Source: JAEZBP01 sp963832725 (GTDB lineage: Bacteria > Myxococcota_A > Polyangia > Polyangiales > Sandaracinaceae). Taken from it: a stretch of 64,000 nt of DNA. Location: the NCBI GenBank assembly GCA_963832725.1, contig CAWHVG010000002.1, positions 1,240,001 through 1,304,000 of the forward strand, written 5' to 3'. Position 1 is the stretch's first letter, and each line of letters starts with the position of its first letter. Both the position numbers and the translations under genes were made by a program. Shown here piece by piece: positions 17,647-26,969 of the stretch. The notes beneath the pieces are model-generated. The model had not been told where the DNA came from, ran no database searches, and was given only the letters and a program-made list of their open reading frames with translations.

Positions 17647-18294
17647 ATGCCGTACCGGACCGGCCACAAGGCCCACCGCCTGCTCGACTTCCTGGTCGGG
17701 CTCGGCGATCCGCGCGTCCGGCGAATGCTCGAGCGCCACGGCTTCAGCCAGGCCGAGCTGGACGACGGATGGGGCCGCCTCAGGGCGCTGTCCGAGGCGC
17801 CCGTCGCCATTCGCGAGCGGACCACCGTCCCGAGCGAGCTCGACGCGTGGGAGAACCGTTGGTTTCCGATCGTGGACGTCGTGCTGCGGACGCGGCACCC
17901 GCGGGTGCACGAGGTGGTGTTCCGCAACCTCCACCAGACCGAGGGGGCGGAGGTGCTGGTGTCGGTGCGGACGCTGCTCGAACGGCTGGAGGCGATTGGC
18001 CGCCCCGAGAAGAGGGGCGGCCTCGGCAAGGCGGGCCGCGACGCGCTGGACCTCCTGGCCCGGCGCGGCCTGAACGAGGAGGCGCTCGGGCACGCGCGCG
18101 CCCTGCTCGCCCGCATGCAGGAGGGGCCCGGCGAGGACGTGCCGGCCGCCGATCCCGAGGCCCGCGCTCGCGCCGAGGAGCGCCTCTGGAACTGGTACCT
18201 GGAGTGGAGCGGCATCGCGCGCGCCGTGATCAAAGAGCGCAGCGTGCTCGTCTCGCTCGGTTTCCGCGGGCGAGGCCGCAGGCGCAAGGAGTGA
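17647..18294 (+). CDS. Hypothetical helical protein, 215 residues
   Basis: No named family recognised. The start MPYRTGHKAHRLLDFLVGLGDPRVRRML and the tail WNWYLEWSGIARAVIKERSVLVSLGFRGRGRRRKE look conserved, and the body is a charged alpha-helical protein with HEVVFRNLHQTEGAEVLVSVRTLLERL. No signal peptide or membrane helix; likely cytoplasmic. ATG 17647 follows a GAGGGGAGG Shine-Dalgarno five bases upstream. It lies directly downstream of the 21-bp array, which therefore sits in or near its promoter. Confidence 0.65.
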   Translation: MPYRTGHKAHRLLDFLVGLGDPRVRRMLERHGFSQAELDDGWGRLRALSEAPVAIRERTTVPSELDAWENRWFPIVDVVLRTRHPRVHEVVFRNLHQTEGAEVLVSVRTLLERLEAIGRPEKRGGLGKAGRDALDLLARRGLNEEALGHARALLARMQEGPGEDVPAADPEARARAEERLWNWYLEWSGIARAVIKERSVLVSLGFRGRGRRRKE

Positions 18295-18480
18295 GGGGAG
18301 CGCGCGATGCGCGATCACCGCCGGCTCGTTCGTGCTAGAGAGCCATTCGTGGCAGCGAGGGCGAGTCGATTGCTCTTGCATCGGCGAGGAGGAGCAACGC
18401 CGCTCTGGGGCGTCGGAGAGATAGTGCGCGCGGCAGCGGTCGTCCTCGTCGGATCGGTCTCGCGTCGCGGCAGACGATGT

Positions 18481-19893
18481 TTACTCGGTGAAGGAGCGAA
18501 TGCGCGCCAGCGAAGCGAACGCCACCGGCGTGACCGCGTACCCCTGGTAGCTCGTCGCATCGGCCACGACACAAGCGCCGCTGTCGTCGAGCTGGTAGGT
18601 GGTGTCGAGCGCGTCGCCGACGCGGTAGACAGCGGTCATCCTCGCGTCGCAGCCACTCGTCGGGCGCGCGTATGCGTACCCGGAAGCGCAAGCGCCCGAC
18701 GGTAGCGCGGCAGGCACCGTGCACGCGGCGTCCGCGAAGACGAGACCGACCCGCGGTGCCGCATTGACGCCGTCCGTGATGCCGTATCCCGGCACGCAGA
18801 GAAACCCCTCGGTGGTGTCCGCGGGAAAGCACGGAAGACCGAGCTCGGTATCGAAGTACTGGTACGCGAAGCGGGTGAGCTCGTTGCCCGCCGAGTCGAC
18901 CATGGTGGCGATCTGGAGGCGGCCCGTCCCCGTCCACTCGCTCGAGATCCACGAGACCTCGTCGTCGGCCGCGCGGACGTGATAGGCGTCGTCGGAGGCA
19001 GCGACGAACGAGCACATCGCGGCGGCGCGCTCCGCGTCACTGACCCGATCCTCGACCGTCCACACGTGGAAGTCGCTCTCCGAACCGCAGCCGTTCGAGG
19101 TGTAGGAGACGGCATAGTCGGGCGGAGCGCAGCCGGCCGGCCGAAGTTCCCAAGGTTGGTCGCAGGTCGCGGCCGGGCGCCGAAATCCGTACCGGTGGTC
19201 CGGAACGCAGGGCGTCGGCGCGTCCTCTTCCCAAGGCATGCCCGCGCAGTCCCAATCGTGCGCTCGATCGCGCCAGTAGGAGGGCCCCGAGGCCCCGTCG
19301 GCCGTCACCACGCGATCGACGGCGATAGGCCCGTCACCGCCATCGTCTCGCACGCGCGTCATCGCGACGAAGCGGCTCGGATCCATCCTCGCAATCGAGA
19401 CCAGCGTGTCCGGCACATTCCTCGTCAGCTCGATGCACGCGCCCGCGGAGTCGATCCGGTATGCGGTGTCGACCGACGTGGCGTCGCTGGCGGGCTCGTA
19501 GATCCGCCTGTGAGAGGGGCTCGAGCCGCACGCGTCCGAACGGACCCACCGCGAGACGAAGCCAGGCTCACCGCAGAGCGGTGGCAGCACGCCGGGTCGC
19601 GAGCAGGATGAGTCGAAGAAGTAGATATGCATGCTCTGCCCGAACGGGAGGCAGCGCCTCGTGTCGTCCTCGGCGAGGTCCGCGTAGCAATCGACGTCGA
19701 GCTCGGAGTCGTGCCAGCCCGCGAAGAGCGCCGGGCCTCCCGATGGGCCGAGCACACGGCGCCTCAATCTGGAGCCGCTCGAGCTCCGATCGCCGCTGGA
19801 CGATGCGTAGCAAGCGCTCAGCACCAAGCCCGTCAACGCGATCCGCAGGAGAGCGCGAGCACGCCCGTTCAATGCGTCGAATCGATGAGCCAT
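18481..19893 (-). CDS. Large hypothetical lipoprotein
   Basis: The product has 470 residues. MAHRFDALNGRARALLRIALTGLVLSAC is a lipoprotein signal (lipobox VLSAC), so ATG 19893 is preferred over an upstream in-frame ATG. The mature part carries repeated Cys-containing modules of similar layout (DCYADLAEDDTRRCLP, AGACIELTRNVPDTL, GFLCVPGYGITDG, DAACTVPAALPSGAC, GACVVADATSY), each apparently an adhesin-like beta unit with a disulfide. It resembles a family of outer-membrane lipoproteins seen in myxobacteria, with no known role. The flanking genes do not suggest a function. Confidence 0.65.
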   Translation of the reverse strand: MAHRFDALNGRARALLRIALTGLVLSACYASSSGDRSSSGSRLRRRVLGPSGGPALFAGWHDSELDVDCYADLAEDDTRRCLPFGQSMHIYFFDSSCSRPGVLPPLCGEPGFVSRWVRSDACGSSPSHRRIYEPASDATSVDTAYRIDSAGACIELTRNVPDTLVSIARMDPSRFVAMTRVRDDGGDGPIAVDRVVTADGASGPSYWRDRAHDWDCAGMPWEEDAPTPCVPDHRYGFRRPAATCDQPWELRPAGCAPPDYAVSYTSNGCGSESDFHVWTVEDRVSDAERAAAMCSFVAASDDAYHVRAADDEVSWISSEWTGTGRLQIATMVDSAGNELTRFAYQYFDTELGLPCFPADTTEGFLCVPGYGITDGVNAAPRVGLVFADAACTVPAALPSGACASGYAYARPTSGCDARMTAVYRVGDALDTTYQLDDSGACVVADATSYQGYAVTPVAFASLARIRSFTE

Positions 19894-20061
19894 CAGCTCA
19901 CCATGCCAGAGCGTGGAGCAGCGCGCCATCCGCACGGCCTGGATGGCCGCGCACGAGTCCCAGCCGGGCTGAAGAGTCGACGAGGGTCGTGGCGGAGGGA
20001 GCGCGACGTGCGTGTCACGCCCGTCGCGTGAGTGTCTTGGCTTCCCAGCGGAAGCGCGCCG

Positions 20062-20409
20062 TCATTCCAGGCCGACGCACCGCCCGTCGCAGCACAGGGC
20101 GTTGGTCACGATGCACTCCTCGCTCGTCTCGCCGAGGCAGCTGTCGCTGCCCCCTCGGCGGGCCAGCTCGACGCGGTTGATCGGCTCACAGAGACAGATC
20201 GAGCAGTCGGAGTCCATCTGGCAGGGGAGCTGCGAAACGAAGCGCGGGTCCGGCTCGCGACTACACCACGCGTCATGCTGCGGCATGTTCGCGCCCTGGG
20301 TCGAGCCCGCCGCCCGGCCAGCGCCGGCCGGCATGGATCGGCTGCACGAGGCGAGGCCGAGCACCAACCCCAACACCACGAAGAGCGGGGCGCCGCGACA
20401 TCCTCTCAT
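20062..20409 (-). CDS. Small Cys-rich lipoprotein
   Basis: The product has 115 residues. MRGCRGAPLFVVLGLVLGLASCSRS is a lipoprotein signal with lipobox GLASC. The mature part has eight or more Cys in a pattern (MDSDCSICLCEPINRVE, DSCLGETSEECIVTNALCCDGRCV) that suggests a compact disulfide-bonded domain related to the Cys modules of other lipoproteins here. Function unknown. The upstream 31 in-frame codons look non-coding, so ATG 20409 is taken as the start. Confidence 0.6.
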   Translation of the reverse strand: MRGCRGAPLFVVLGLVLGLASCSRSMPAGAGRAAGSTQGANMPQHDAWCSREPDPRFVSQLPCQMDSDCSICLCEPINRVELARRGGSDSCLGETSEECIVTNALCCDGRCVGLE

Positions 20410-20550
20410 CGCCCCGTTCTCACTCGGTCCGCCATGCAGTGCAATGCTGATTTCCGCAGGAAGCGCGGGGAGTTGGAGCGGACGCGCTCCGACTCCTGCC
20501 ACGAGTGCCTGGCCGAGATGGACCTCGGCGGCGTCCGCTGCCTGCTCGAT

Positions 20551-20568
20551 GGGGCGTGACTACGCCCC
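20551..20568. terminator. Hairpin overlapping the TetR stop codon
   Basis: A perfect 7-bp stem (GGGGCGT / ACGCCCC) with loop GACT overlaps the TAG stop of the TetR gene. It is followed by C/A-rich rather than T-rich sequence, so terminator function is plausible but unproven. Confidence 0.4.
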
Positions 20569-21183
20569 CAGCGCATCCAGAAACGCGTCCACCACCCAGT
20601 GCACGTGCGCCCTCCGCTCCGCCAATCCTTCCTCACCCAGCGGATCCCCACCCGCGAACGCGTGCGCGAGCACCGGCCCGTACGTGAAGTAGTTGATCAC
20701 GATCGCCGACAAGCTCAGATGAAAGTGCGCCGCCGACCGCGGCCCCGTCGCTGGCGTGACGCCCTCCAGCATCCGCGTCGTCATCGCGAGCACCTCGCTC
20801 AGGTGCCGCCGCACGAGCGGCAGGTGCGTCCCTCCGCTCGCCACCTGCTGCTGCACGATGCGCGCGTAGGTGCCGTTGTGCTCCATGAAGTCGAGGTAGG
20901 CGTCGATCACCCGGTGCAGCCGCTCGCGCAACGGTCGGTCGTCCTCGAACGCCTCCGCCAACGCCGCCTTGTGCCGCGCGTAGTAACGCTCGAGCACTTG
21001 CTCGAAGAGCCCCGTCGTGCTCCCCCAGTAGTAGAAGACCAGCCCCTTCGCGACGCCGGCCCGCGCCGCCACCGCCCGCGCGCTCAACGCCTCGACGCCG
21101 CTCTCCGACAGCAGCGCCTCCGCCGCGTCCAGCAGCGCCTGCGCGCGCTCGGTTCGGCCCTGTTCCTCGGTCGTCGTCGTCAT
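20560..21183 (-). CDS. TetR-family transcriptional regulator
   Basis: The product has 207 residues. The N-terminal HTH (about residues 12-58) reads RAQALLDAAEALLSESGVEALSARAVAARAGVAKGLVFYYWGSTTGLFEQVL, the classic TetR layout with the FYYWGS turn. The C-terminal ligand/dimerisation domain is all-helical, and NYFTYGPVLAHAFAGGDPLGEE suggests a hydrophobic effector pocket. The start ATG 21183 (MTTTTEEQG) faces the divergent deacylase gene, and two near-identical palindromes occupy the 80-bp intergenic gap; the simplest model is autorepression plus control of the deacylase gene. Confidence 0.88.
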   Translation of the reverse strand: MTTTTEEQGRTERAQALLDAAEALLSESGVEALSARAVAARAGVAKGLVFYYWGSTTGLFEQVLERYYARHKAALAEAFEDDRPLRERLHRVIDAYLDFMEHNGTYARIVQQQVASGGTHLPLVRRHLSEVLAMTTRMLEGVTPATGPRSAAHFHLSLSAIVINYFTYGPVLAHAFAGGDPLGEEGLAERRAHVHWVVDAFLDALGA

Positions 21184-21196
21184 CGCGTGTTCCTGT

Positions 21197-21212
21197 TTGA
21201 CCGCCCGGTCAA
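21197..21212. promoter_or_regulatory. TetR-type operator, site 1
   Basis: TTGACCGCCCGGTCAA is a 16-bp inverted repeat with one central mismatch, 14 bp upstream of the TetR start codon. It differs by one base from site 2. Confidence 0.8.
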
Positions 21213-21227
21213 GATGATGTACACGGT

Positions 21228-21243
21228 TTGACCGGCCGGTCAA
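21228..21243. promoter_or_regulatory. TetR-type operator, site 2
   Basis: TTGACCGGCCGGTCAA is a perfect 16-bp palindrome, 21 bp before the deacylase ATG. The two sites are 31 bp apart start to start, about three helical turns, compatible with co-operative binding of two dimers on one DNA face. Assignment to the adjacent TetR is inferred from position. Confidence 0.82.
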
Positions 21244-21264
21244 GTCCGGCGGGAAGCGAGTCAC

Positions 21265-23018
<1,754 letters not shown>

Positions 23019-23708
23019 TCACGACTGGCGCGACGGCACCCACGCGGTGGTCCGATTGGCCACCGCGAGGCGGTCGATCGTCTCGCTCCTGCGGTCCGCG
23101 CCTCGGCGTCGCGCCGCCCGCGGCCCTCTCCACGCCCGCCGCGGCTCGGCTGGCGTGACCGTCATCCGCCCGAGCGGGCCCGACCGATGCTGCTACGACC
23201 CGCCACGCATGGAGGCCGTCACTCCGTCGCAGTCGGGGATGGACAGGCAGCGCGCCAAGGCTCGTCGCTCTCGCTCGTCCCACCGGCCGAGCGCGCGTGC
23301 AGAGGCCCTGCCCGAGAGGCACCTCGTGACCTCTTCCGCTTCGCTCGCGGGTGAGCGGCATGCTCTCGTGGATTCGTGCGGCGAAGAGCCGGCAGTAGGC
23401 CGCGTCGCTCGCGGCGGGGTCGTCGGCAACGGCCGGCCACCGACGAGCGCGTCTCTCTCGGATGCGCGGCGCGACGTGCTCTTGGCGTGTGCCGGGAGCG
23501 GCGTGGTCGGTGTTCGAGTCTCCTGGGATGCGTCGGGTCAGCTCTCCGTCGCTGGCGGGCGCGCGGATCGAGGCGTCGGCTCCGGGGTCGCTCATCCACG
23601 TCGTGTCCGGGTCCTGACCGTCCGCGAGCCGAGCGGCGCGACGAGCCCGCCTCGGTGTTCGTCGACGTGCGCTCGACGGAGGCGGAGCCGGGGCGTAGGG
23701 ATCCGCTC
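23019..23708. other. 690-bp region without a convincing gene
   Basis: Open frames exist on both strands but start poorly and share no family motif. On the minus strand at 23193-23429 a short frame ends in a Cys-containing stretch (EEVTRCLSGRAS, ARCLSIPDCDGV) that looks like the tail of a small Cys-rich secreted protein; its upstream part is not in the same frame. A decayed gene is possible. Confidence 0.35.
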
Positions 23709-24548
23709 ATGAGCGTGCTCGACAGCCCCATCCTCGACGCCGAGCGGCTCCGCGACGTGCTCGATCGCGTCCGCGTGCTCGACTGCCGGAGCGGGCCGGA
23801 CGCGCGCCAGCGCTATCTGGCTGGCCATCTGAAGGGCGCGCTGCACGCCGATCTGGAGCGCGATCTCTCTGGCGACGCGTCCCATCCCGAGCGCGGCGGC
23901 CGCCACCCGTTGCCGTCGCTCGACGATTGGGCTCGCACGCTGGGCTGCCTCGGGATCGGCCCGGACACGCCGGTGGTGCTCTACGACGACAAGGGTGGGG
24001 CCAACGCCGCCGCCCGCGGCTGGTGGATGCTGCGCGCGGTCGGGCACTCACAGGTGGCCGTGCTCGACGGGGGGATGGCCGCCGCCGAAGCGGCAGGGTT
24101 GCCCTTCCAGCAAGGCGAGGCAGAGGTCGCCCCGAAGCCTCCCTATCCGGTCCAGCGTTGGGAGCGCCCGACGATGGACATCGAGGAGGTGGCGCGGCTG
24201 GCGGCCGATCCCGCCTGGAAGGTGGTCGACGTTCGGGCCGCGGAGCGCTGGCGCGGTGAGCAGGAGTCGATCGATCCGGTCGCCGGTCACATCCCCGGCG
24301 CCGTCAATGTGCCCCTGGTCGAGAACCTCGGCCCCGACGGACGCTTCGCCGAGCCGGCCGCGCTGCGAGCGCTCTACGAGGCTCGGCTCGGCGTTCCGGT
24401 CCAGCGGGTGGTGGTGAGCTGCGGTTCGGGCGTCACGGCCTGCCACACATTGCTCGCGCTCGAGCACGCGGGCCTCGTCGGCGCTTCGCTCTACGTCGGC
24501 TCGTGGAGTGAGTGGTGCCGCTCGGGGCGGCCGCGCGCGCCGGAGTGA
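23709..24548 (+). CDS. Sulfurtransferase with two rhodanese domains (SseA-like)
   Basis: The product has 279 residues with two rhodanese modules. The first is inactive by sequence (DCRSGPDARQRYLAGHLKGALHAD, then VVLYDDKGGANAAARGWW with no Cys). The second carries the active-site loop VVSCGSGVTACH, Cys in the CGSGVTA form typical of 3-mercaptopyruvate sulfurtransferases. It would move sulfane sulfur to thiol acceptors or cyanide in the cytoplasm. ATG 23709 starts MSVLDSPILDAERL. The next gene (TauE/SafE-type exporter) begins 6 bp after the stop, so the two form an operon with a likely shared role in sulfur-compound handling. Confidence 0.9.
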   Translation: MSVLDSPILDAERLRDVLDRVRVLDCRSGPDARQRYLAGHLKGALHADLERDLSGDASHPERGGRHPLPSLDDWARTLGCLGIGPDTPVVLYDDKGGANAAARGWWMLRAVGHSQVAVLDGGMAAAEAAGLPFQQGEAEVAPKPPYPVQRWERPTMDIEEVARLAADPAWKVVDVRAAERWRGEQESIDPVAGHIPGAVNVPLVENLGPDGRFAEPAALRALYEARLGVPVQRVVVSCGSGVTACHTLLALEHAGLVGASLYVGSWSEWCRSGRPRAPE

Positions 24549-24553
24549 GCGCG

Positions 24554-25324
24554 ATGGACGTCGCTCCCGAGACCGTGGGCCTCTACGTCGCGCTGGCCGT
24601 CGCCGGCGTGGCGGCCGGGTTCATCAACACCATGGCCGGCGGCGGCTCGCTCTTGACCGTGCCCGTCTTGGTGTTGCTCGGGCTGCCGGTCAGCGTCGCC
24701 AACGGCACCAACCGCCTCTCGGTCGTCGCGCAGGCGCTCTCGGGCAGCCAGGCGTTCTACCGGCAGGGACAGCTCGACACCAAGGCGGTCCTGCCTGTCA
24801 CCACGCCGACCATCCTCGGCGCGCTCCTCGGCGCGGCCGCGGCCGCCACCGCCCCTTCGAACATCCTCGCGCCGGTGCTCCTCGGCACGCTGATGGCCAT
24901 GGCGCTCTTGATGGTGGCGCGGCCGAACATCGTGGGCGGCCACGAGGGTGAAGAGCCGCGCTCGCCGTGGAAGCACCTCCCGAGCTGGCTCGGTCTCTTC
25001 GGCGCCGGCGTCTACGGCGGGTTCGTGCAGGCGGGCGTCGGGTTCGTGCTCCTGGCCGTGCTCGGTGGCCTGCTCCGCTACGACGCCGTCCGCTCCAACG
25101 CGCTCAAGCTCGTGTGCACGCTCTTCTTCAGCGTGCCGGCGCTGGCCATCTTCGCGCTGAACGACCAGGTGGCGTGGATCCCGGCCGCGATCCTGGCCGT
25201 CGGCACGGTGACCGGCTCCCAGCTCGGCGTCCGCTTCGCCATCCGGGTTCCCGCCAAGGTGCTGCGTTGGATCATCCTCGTCGCCGTCCTCGCGAGCTGC
25301 ATCGCCGCGCTGCTCAAGCGCTGA
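24554..25324 (+). CDS. TauE/SafE family sulfite/anion exporter
   Basis: The product has 256 residues and about eight predicted transmembrane helices. The duplicated family signature appears as FINTMAGGGSLLTVPVL near residue 22 and FVQAGVGFVLLAVL near residue 160. TSUP proteins export sulfite, sulfoacetate or similar small anions. ATG 24554 lies 6 bp after the sulfurtransferase stop; an in-frame GTG at 24512 would overlap that gene and is less likely. Coupling with a sulfurtransferase supports a sulfur-related substrate, which remains inference. Confidence 0.88.
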   Translation: MDVAPETVGLYVALAVAGVAAGFINTMAGGGSLLTVPVLVLLGLPVSVANGTNRLSVVAQALSGSQAFYRQGQLDTKAVLPVTTPTILGALLGAAAAATAPSNILAPVLLGTLMAMALLMVARPNIVGGHEGEEPRSPWKHLPSWLGLFGAGVYGGFVQAGVGFVLLAVLGGLLRYDAVRSNALKLVCTLFFSVPALAIFALNDQVAWIPAAILAVGTVTGSQLGVRFAIRVPAKVLRWIILVAVLASCIAALLKR

Positions 25325-25376
25325 CGCAGCTCGGTGGCTTGCGTCTCGAGGCGCCGGGCCCGATGCTCCGCGGTCC

Positions 25377-26036
25377 ATGGCCACCATCGTCATCACCGGA
25401 GCGAACCGCGGCATCGGGCTCGAGCTCGTACGTCAGCGCATGACGGAGCACCGCGTCATCGCGGCGTGCCGCACCCCGAGCGCCGAGCTCTCGGGCCTGC
25501 CCGTGCGCGTGGAGGCGGGCGTCGACGTGACCGACGAGAGCTCGGTGCGCGGGTTCGCCGAGCGGCTCGGCGACGAGCGCGTCGACGTGCTCGTCAACAA
25601 CGCGGGCATCCTCACCCGCGAGAGCGTGGAGGACCTCGACTTCGATCGGGTGCACCGCCAGCTCGAGGTCAACGCGCTCGGTCCGCTCCGGCTGACCCGC
25701 GCGCTGCTGCCGGGGATGGAGCGGGGAGCCAAGATCGCGTTCGTGTCGAGCCGGATGGGCTCGCTCGGCGACAACACGAGCGGCGGGATGTACGGCTACC
25801 GCATGAGCAAGGCGGCGCTGAACATGGCCGCCGTGTCGCTCGCGCACGATTTGCGGCCGCGCGGGGTGGCGGTGGCGCTGCTCCACCCCGGGTTCGTGCG
25901 CACCGAGATGACCGGTCGCCGCGGGAACGTCGAGCCCGCACAGGCGGCGGAGGGGCTCTGGGCCCGGATCGACGAGCTGACCCTCGAGAGCACGGGGACC
26001 TTCTGGCACGCCAACGGCGAGGTCCTGCCCTTCTGA
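25377..26036 (+). CDS. Short-chain dehydrogenase/reductase (SDR)
   Basis: The product has 219 residues and is a classical SDR: dinucleotide site TGANRGIG at residues ~8-15, NNAG at ~75, catalytic Ser in VSSRMG and Tyr-x-x-x-Lys in YGYRMSKAA, then LLHPGFVRTEM. It resembles the C-factor/CsgA-like group of SDRs found in myxobacteria, but the substrate is unknown. ATG 25377 is 52 bp after the exporter gene, so it might be a distal operon member. An inverted repeat follows the stop codon. Confidence 0.88.
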   Translation: MATIVITGANRGIGLELVRQRMTEHRVIAACRTPSAELSGLPVRVEAGVDVTDESSVRGFAERLGDERVDVLVNNAGILTRESVEDLDFDRVHRQLEVNALGPLRLTRALLPGMERGAKIAFVSSRMGSLGDNTSGGMYGYRMSKAALNMAAVSLAHDLRPRGVAVALLHPGFVRTEMTGRRGNVEPAQAAEGLWARIDELTLESTGTFWHANGEVLPF

Positions 26037-26045
26037 GCAGCGCTG

Positions 26046-26112
26046 GTACCGAAGCCCCGAAGTGCGTTCCGGGTTGCGCGACGCCGGCGCGGGGACTTCG
26101 GGCGTTCGGTAC
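26046..26112. terminator. Large inverted repeat between convergent genes
   Basis: Arms of 18 bp (26046-26063 and 26095-26112, two mismatches; GTACCGAAGCCCCGAAGT and its partner) flank a 31-bp GC-rich loop. It sits between the SDR and methyltransferase stop codons and may act as a two-way terminator. Confidence 0.45.
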
Positions 26113-26183
26113 GCCGAGGCCCGAACGAAGTGGAGGGTTCGTGCGACTTGCACGAAGGCCCGAAACGGAGCTCGGGCCGGCTG

Positions 26184-26774
26184 CTACTTGCGGCGCCAGC
26201 GACCGATCCACTCCATGCCTCTGCGGCCTTCGTGGCTCTGGGTCACGGGCTCCAGCCGCGAGGGCGTGAAGCGCGTCGACAGGAGCTCGCGGATCTCGTC
26301 GGGCGGCAGCGCGAAGGGCGGGCCGGCGCCGAAAGGCGGCTCTTTCGTGGCGGGGAAGAGGAGGGTGATCAGCTCGCCCCCGTCGGCCAAGAGCGCGTCC
26401 ATCTTCTCGACCCACGCGGGCCGCTGGCTCGGGTCGATGGCGCAGAGGAACGTGTAGTCCCAGACGAGATCGAAGGGCGCTTCGGGCGCGTACTCGAAGA
26501 AGTCGGCGATCTCGATCTGTGCGCGCTCTGCCGGTACGCCGCGCTCGTCACGCAACGCGCGAAAGCGCTCTCCGGCCGTCGGCGCCAGATCGAGCCCGAC
26601 GACCTCGCGGCCTTCGGTGGCCAGCGTGAACACGTCGTGGCCGGCGCCGCAGCCGGGCACGAGGGCTCTTCCCTCCGGCAACGATCCCTGCTCGACCAGC
26701 TCCACCAAGAGAGGTGACGAGGCCCCGGCGTCCCAGCCGGTCCGTCCCTCACGCCACGCGTCTTCCCAGCTCAT
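26184..26774 (-). CDS. TPMT-family SAM-dependent methyltransferase
   Basis: The product has 196 residues with the thiopurine S-methyltransferase family layout: WREGRTGWDAGASSPLL near the start, SAM-binding LVPGCGAGHDVFTLA, VVGLDLAP, and the signature DLVWDYTFLCAIDPSQRPAWVEKM followed by GGELITLLFP. Bacterial members methylate thiols, selenium, tellurium or halides; the specific acceptor is not predictable. It starts with ATG 26774 and has no signal peptide. It is convergent with the SDR gene. Confidence 0.85.
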   Translation of the reverse strand: MSWEDAWREGRTGWDAGASSPLLVELVEQGSLPEGRALVPGCGAGHDVFTLATEGREVVGLDLAPTAGERFRALRDERGVPAERAQIEIADFFEYAPEAPFDLVWDYTFLCAIDPSQRPAWVEKMDALLADGGELITLLFPATKEPPFGAGPPFALPPDEIRELLSTRFTPSRLEPVTQSHEGRRGMEWIGRWRRK

Positions 26775-26969
26775 GGCGGGAGGATAGCAGCGCCGCGCAC
26801 GAGAGCGCGGCGAGCCCGCCGCGGCCGCCCACCGAGACCGTGCGCGCTGGACGCGCGATCGCCCGACCGAGGCCCGCGGTCGAGAGACGCGCCTCGAGGC
26901 GCGGAGGCCGGCGAGCCTGTGGCGAAGTCGCCGATGGAGTGAGCCGGCCGCCGGCTCGCCGAGGGGCCT

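Noticed and set aside
20434..20559. A 41-codon plus-strand frame (MQCNADFRRKRGELERTRS...) ending in the TetR hairpin
   Set aside because: It has two Cys pairs and looks mildly protein-like, but there is no RBS or family match; a vestigial fragment is equally likely.
23193..23429. Possible tail of a small Cys-rich protein on the minus strand
   Set aside because: No continuous upstream frame or signal peptide could be joined to it without several assumed frameshifts.
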